A DNA stretch of 51,921 nt, from assembly GCA_015039365.1 (NCBI GenBank), contig WION01000372.1, positions 1 through 51,921 of the forward strand. The letters run 5' to 3'. The notes beneath the pieces are model-generated. The model was given only the letters and a program-made list of their open reading frames with translations, was not told where the DNA came from and searched no databases. The DNA is from Amanita rubescens (lineage: Eukaryota; Basidiomycota; Agaricomycetes; Agaricales; Amanitaceae). Positions within the stretch are counted from its first letter, which is position 1, and every line of letters starts with the position of its first letter. Both the position numbers and the translations under genes were made by a program. Below are positions 47,630 to 51,921 of this stretch, piece by piece.

Positions 47630-50510
47630 TCATTGGTCGTCGGGATCTGGCATGGACTCCTTGGCAATGTGATTCCACGCCGCGTACGCAACACATGTGG
47701 ACGATTCGCCTTTGACCCACCACTCAGACAAAAGTGCCTTATGGTGTTCAGATATCCAAGAAGCCCAAAATTCCATCATATACTGCAAAATATTGCGGTC
47801 TTTGTTATCCCTCGCATCCAACGTTGCACCATTTTTACAAAAAAGCTCAATGACGCGCTTGAGCCATGTCATCGTCAGGTGCTCCGGCTCTGAGTCTTCG
47901 AACTCGTAAAAGAAAGAGTCCAAGATATACGAATAGTTTATTAGGAAAAGCCTTGGAACCTGATTCACCACACCGCGCAGAGCGCGTAAATCGTAATCAT
48001 CCAGAGGCTTTTCCATCTCCGTCTTGTCCAGCAAATGGAGGGCGATCTGTCTAAAGGCTATCCATGACACGCGCCAGTGATTTTCAGAGCGGAAGGCGTT
48101 CAGGACGGGTGCGACCTTGGCAGCTAGGTGAAGCGGCGTGGCAAGGTTGACATCTCGACAGTCGACACGTGCACCTCTTTCGAAGAGAAGGGTGAACACG
48201 GATTCAGGGCATTTTGATGATGCTGCGAGATGGAGAGGTGTCCACTCTTTCTCTGTTGTTTTCGCGTGGACGTTGGCATTGTGATTGAGAAGGTGCTTTA
48301 CGGTAGTCTCGCGATCTTGGTGAGAAGTCATGTTGGCAACGGCGTCATGAAGAGGCGTTGAGCCTTCTTCGTTGCACGCGTCGACTTCTAACCCGTTTTG
48401 TAAGAGAAACTTCGACGGCAAATGCGATGCTGTAGCCCGCTGCGGCGTGCAAGGGTGTATCGCCTTTCTTGTTCTTGCAGCGTAGATCGGCGCCTTTGGC
48501 TACCAATATTTGCAAGAGTTCCAGATAAATGTGGGAATATCTTATCGCTTCTGATTCGTCATCTCCTGGTTCTGAAAAATCCCGGGCGAATACGTATTCG
48601 ACAGCCGCAGCAGCGATGTGGATCGCTGTGTTCCCTTCTGAATCTGGTGTATCTAGCTTAGCTCCGTGCTGCAAGAGCAGAGTCGCACATGATACAGCAT
48701 CGCGCTTGGGATATGACATTAACAAGTGCAGTGGTGTTCTGTTCGTGCTTCCAGAACCGGTGACTTTGTTGACGTCTACTCCTGTTCGGATTAAAGCCTC
48801 GATCATTGTAGGAGAACGAGATAGTTCTATTGCGGTATGTAGAGCGTTGAATCCTCTATGATCCTCTACCATCAATTCCTCTGTGGTGAAATGAGGAATC
48901 ATCACCGGAAGGTCGAACAAGACTGCTATGTGCGCAGCGTCTATACGTTCCAATTGTTCATCCATATCCATCCGATCAGATGACTGGGAGTCTTGGTTTG
49001 ATATCGTTTTGTACAGACGTTTCCACGTCTCGATGGTTTCCGATCCTGGACTAAAGAACTCTTTGAAATCCGGGCTAGAGTGTCACTTCCAGAGGCTCGA
49101 ATGTGGTCGTGCAAATGAGAGACTGCGTAGGAAGCAAAGGAGTTGTCGGTTAATACCGCGTTACTATCATTCAGATCCTTGATTCTGAGCCTAAGGTACG
49201 ACAAGCACAACTTCGCAATGTCATTATGGACATCGGCAAGTGGGTGAAGAGCGTATTTTACGAGTGATTCCGTCAACTTTGCCGGTTGCCCGAGTAAGAA
49301 TTCTTTTAGATCTGGACTGAATGGTAAAACCACCGGAGGTTTCGAGTCGAGATCACACGTGAAAAGGTCTGCAACAAGGTGTTCAGGATTGGATGTAACC
49401 TGCGATGGATCCCATGTGTGATGTTCCATGTTTAGTGTTGCTATGCCATCAGCCAACTCGGCAAGTTTGAGTGGTCGGAATGCGCCGAGGACTAACCGCA
49501 AAACATGACGTGTGCGCTCGGAGGACGCGTGCCGGTTGTCAACCAACAGTAGTTTGTGCAGGATATCTATATCTGTTCCTTGCGGGAGAGCTTGTCGAAT
49601 TGCATCATCTGTATCTAATCCTTGTAGTTGGGGTAATAGATATAGCGGCCAAAAAAAGCTATTACTTGCAAGTCACTAAAATGTCGTGAAAGAAAGGGAA
49701 TAGACCACCCACGATCCACGGGCATCCGACACCAGCTTGAGGACAAGTTCATCGGCGAAGGCCGGGTCCTGAATCTTCATTCCTTTGACTTGCTTTTGTA
49801 CGAATTCCTTCAAGTCTTCGGATACATCTTCGGGACTAATTTCAACTTGTATGGAGTTCTGAAACGTTTCAGTGGAGTCGGATTGTACGCGGGTTGTCAC
49901 AAATATCTTGAATTTGGCGGCTAGGCGACTGAGAGTTCGGAACACCGATGGCGTCGAGTCTCCACACTCGTCCAGTGAATCAATCACTATGAAATCATCC
50001 GCCTGCCCGTGCTCCCCGGCGAGTTCCAACAAGAGAGATGGAAGATCTGTCGTATTTGAGAGTCCAAATGCTGACTTGGTAGGACGGAGTCCTTCGAGTT
50101 GGATAAGAAGGCTTTGAAAGATGGTTGTAGAGGCGCAATTGGCAGAGTCACAGTAGAAGAATGCAAGCGCCGAATTCGTATGTTTTTGGCTTCTTTTGAT
50201 GTCTTCTATCACGACCGAGCTGCGTAAATTTACTCTTTTTGTTGTTCCGAAAGACGGACATACAGGCCTTCGTACCTGAGCACAGTCTTGCCTGTACCAG
50301 CTGTTTTGAGAAAATTAGACTAGAAAAAAGGTATTAGGAACTGAGACTCGCTCACCGGACCCATTAGAACAAATAGACTCGATGATGATCCCGTCTTCCA
50401 TGAATTGTATGTGGGATTTTGGAGGAGCCATTCTCCCCGCTCGCGAGTGATCTCGTATGATGGATCTCACTTGATCATGCCTCTCATTACAATCGATGGT
50501 GGAAAGTGGA
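47630..50510 (-). pseudogene. NACHT-ankyrin STAND receptor (NLR-like), frameshifted
   Basis: Order on - is: linker PLSTIDCNERHDQVRSIIRD; P-loop AGTGKTVL split by an intron at about 50300-50355; RSSVVIEDIKRSQKHTNSAL; Walker B FIVIDSLDECG (about 49965-49995); IFVTTRVQSD; a winged-helix-like LPQGTDIDILHKLLLV and LGAFRPLKLAELADGIATL; then ankyrin repeats (HRGFNALHTAIELSRSPTMI, TPLHLLMSYP, GNTAIHIAAAAVE, GDTPLHAAAGYS, STPLHDAVANM, WTPLHLAASS, ATPLHLAAK) to TGA at 47630. Two defects are visible. The ankyrin frame shifts between SIAFAVE and KFLLQNGLEV at about 48410. The 40 codons before the P-loop are out of register with the expected EWLLQNPTYNSW/FVLMGP frame, shifting back at the P-loop. Such receptors act in fungal self/non-self or pathogen sensing. 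It is a pseudogene unless these are assembly errors. Confidence 0.7.
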
Positions 50511-51077
50511 GTCTGTGGATTTTATGATTTAAATATGAGTGTTTAGATGCAAATTGATCGCGTACGGTTGTGGTGGACTGCATCAAGCTGCCAAATTAGG
50601 CAAATAAGACTTGCACGCAACTTCGACTGTGAGTTGGCTTCTACGGTGTTAAATTTGTTTTCCCGCTAACCTTTCTTTTGGTCCCCAGTAATTCCTGATG
50701 TGACGATTTCACTTGTTCGCAAGTTGGGGATTCCAGTCTCTTGCCGGCGAGGATCCTGATGATCCTTGTTTAGCTGAGGATTCCTATCCTCCTCCCTCAG
50801 TATACCAAGTTCATCTTATTCAATCATCTGTCGTCAACCACTATTCATTATTTCTATTGGTCATGTACCTTCTTGGCGAAATGAACTTTCAACCATCAAA
50901 ATTCAAGAGGCCATTGATGTTGTTGACAGAGGTGCGTAGCTCGTTCACACCCGCTGGGTCTCTGATAGACGATTTCCTACAGCTCCGCTGCAACTCTGTT
51001 CCTCATTCGACTTCTCAACTGCTGCGTCATCACAGCCATCGCCTACGTTGCTCAAACACGTCCTGACGATGACACCT
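50511..51077. other. Region between two divergent receptor genes
   Basis: A 117-codon frame on + (50713-51066) ends the stretch and may hold an upstream exon of the right-edge gene, but no domain is recognised. The two NLR-like genes are transcribed away from this interval. Confidence 0.3.
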
Positions 51078-51921
51078 CTATGGATGTGGCCCCTTCCAAA
51101 GGATTGAGCCAGAGGGCGAAAGTATCGCGTCGCATATCAACACTAGAAACTGCCTAAGCAGGGGCGGAGTGGCAGATTCGACTAAACTGCCAAGGCGCGT
51201 CAACGAGAACGCCAGCTACAACGCCTTCGACACCTAAAAGTGAGATGAGTGGGGTAAAGGGGATATGTTGGCGCTGATCAATATATATTCGTCCTCGCAA
51301 CACGTCCGCAAATGTAGATAGGCGACAAGACCTCACCCTTCGCGTCAACTGCGCAGAGCAGGCTTGAGACGGTGCGTTATAGTTTTTCGACATAATTCAC
51401 GTTTTTCAACCTAAATCATCGCAGGCTTTCGTTTCCCAAGCTCAAATTCACAGCCAATCCAAAATATTCTAGCATAGAACTGAGCGACCTACTACTGTTT
51501 TCGAAAATTCTGGAAATAGGGCTGGAGGAAATGGTCACTGAAGACGTGGCAGGCGCTGCCCTAGACACGCCTACTGCAGAAATGGTTCCCCCGAAACTTG
51601 AATGCAGTGCATGGAAAGCAAGAATGTCATCCTCCCGCCTACTTTTGTTGACGGGTATTGTGAGTGATATCTCATGCACTGCTTTTGTTCACAAGTTGCG
51701 GTATCTACAAGCGGGCACTGGCAAGACAATTATCAAGTATGAACACTTGTATTTGCTCCGGCATGGGGAAGAACCAAAAACACGTCATTCGCCTAGTTTG
51801 ACATGCGGTGAGACTCGTGACGACCCGGACAATCACGGTCATGTAACCTATCAATTCACAGCGTCTTCTCGCGGGATATCCTCATGATATACCTCGCAAA
51901 GTCAGAGTAGCAAAAGAACTT
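51078..51921 (+). CDS. Partial P-loop STAND receptor, truncated by the window edge
   Basis: The frame at about 51424-51650 reads KLKFTANPKYSSIELSDLLL, ILEIGLEEMVTEDVAGAALD and AWKARMSSSRLLLLT. After an intron (about 51658-51711) the exon 51712-51736 reads AGTGKTII, a Walker A preceded by a hydrophobic strand, exactly as at the start of a NACHT/STAND domain. The next donor is GTATGA at 51737. A plausible start is ATG 51078 (MDVAPSKGLSQRAKVS), but the exons between are not resolved. The gene continues past the window end. It is divergent from, and probably paralogous to, the NACHT-ankyrin gene at 47.6-50.5 kb. Confidence 0.5.

Overview
The window looks like a chromosomal segment of a basidiomycete, most likely an Agaricomycete. 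Genes are intron-dense with short introns (about 45-70 nt), GT donors, CTRAY-type branch points and CAG/TAG acceptors. The recognisable families fit that group: a DUF6534-type membrane protein, an HsbA-like secreted protein, a TKL-type kinase, a DUF2235 hydrolase, an SDR, a large NAD-dependent glutamate dehydrogenase, an importin-13/Kap122-type karyopherin and NACHT-ankyrin receptors. No rRNA, tRNA or CRISPR array was recognised. All exon models were spliced by eye.

Layout: 0.43-0.66 kb, an internally deleted HsbA-like remnant. 2.6-4.55 kb, DUF6534-type membrane protein (+). 5.7-6.9 kb, unknown multi-exon gene (+). 7.6-11.1 kb, P-loop GTPase gene (-) with a micro-exon array. 11.3-14.1 kb, TKL kinase preceded by, and possibly fused to, a Sey1/RHD3-like degenerate GTPase region (-). 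14.3-15.0 kb, decayed HsbA locus. 15.3-16.7 kb, SDR (-). 16.8-17.9 kb, block duplicated at 23.8-25.1 kb. 18.1-21.4 kb, DUF2235 hydrolase with a tandemly tripled exon/intron unit (-). 25.6-26.3 kb, intact HsbA-like gene (-). 27.2-31.2 kb, giant protein made largely of Leu-Pro octapeptides (+). 32.2-33.8 kb, OAS/CD-NTase-like nucleotidyltransferase (+), followed at 35.0-36.4 kb by a four-TM protein (+). 36.7-41.0 kb, NAD-GDH (-). 43.3-47.5 kb, karyopherin (+). 47.6-50.5 kb, frameshifted NACHT-ankyrin gene (-). 51.1 kb to the end, the start of a second P-loop receptor (+).

The standout observation is in the GTPase gene. What first appears as a 69-bp minisatellite at 8.16-9.39 kb is, on the gene's own (-) strand, a run of near-identical 66-nt introns. 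Each has a GTGAGT donor, a CTGAC branch site and a CCATCCAG acceptor, and they are separated by exactly three nucleotides. Those three nucleotides are almost the only thing that varies between units. They fall in phase 0 between unambiguous coding exons, so each is a one-codon micro-exon. The 17 core units spell RAGFAQYYGFGGRAAAA and contain no stop. Additional one- to three-codon exons with unrelated introns flank the core. Because every micro-exon is a whole codon, any skipping stays in frame, so the locus could vary a peptide both by mutation and by combinatorial splicing. The array sits in a 3-kb domain (about 7.1-10.2 kb) almost devoid of CpG, unlike the surrounding DNA. I infer a hypervariable recognition or allorecognition-type gene; the function is not shown by the sequence.
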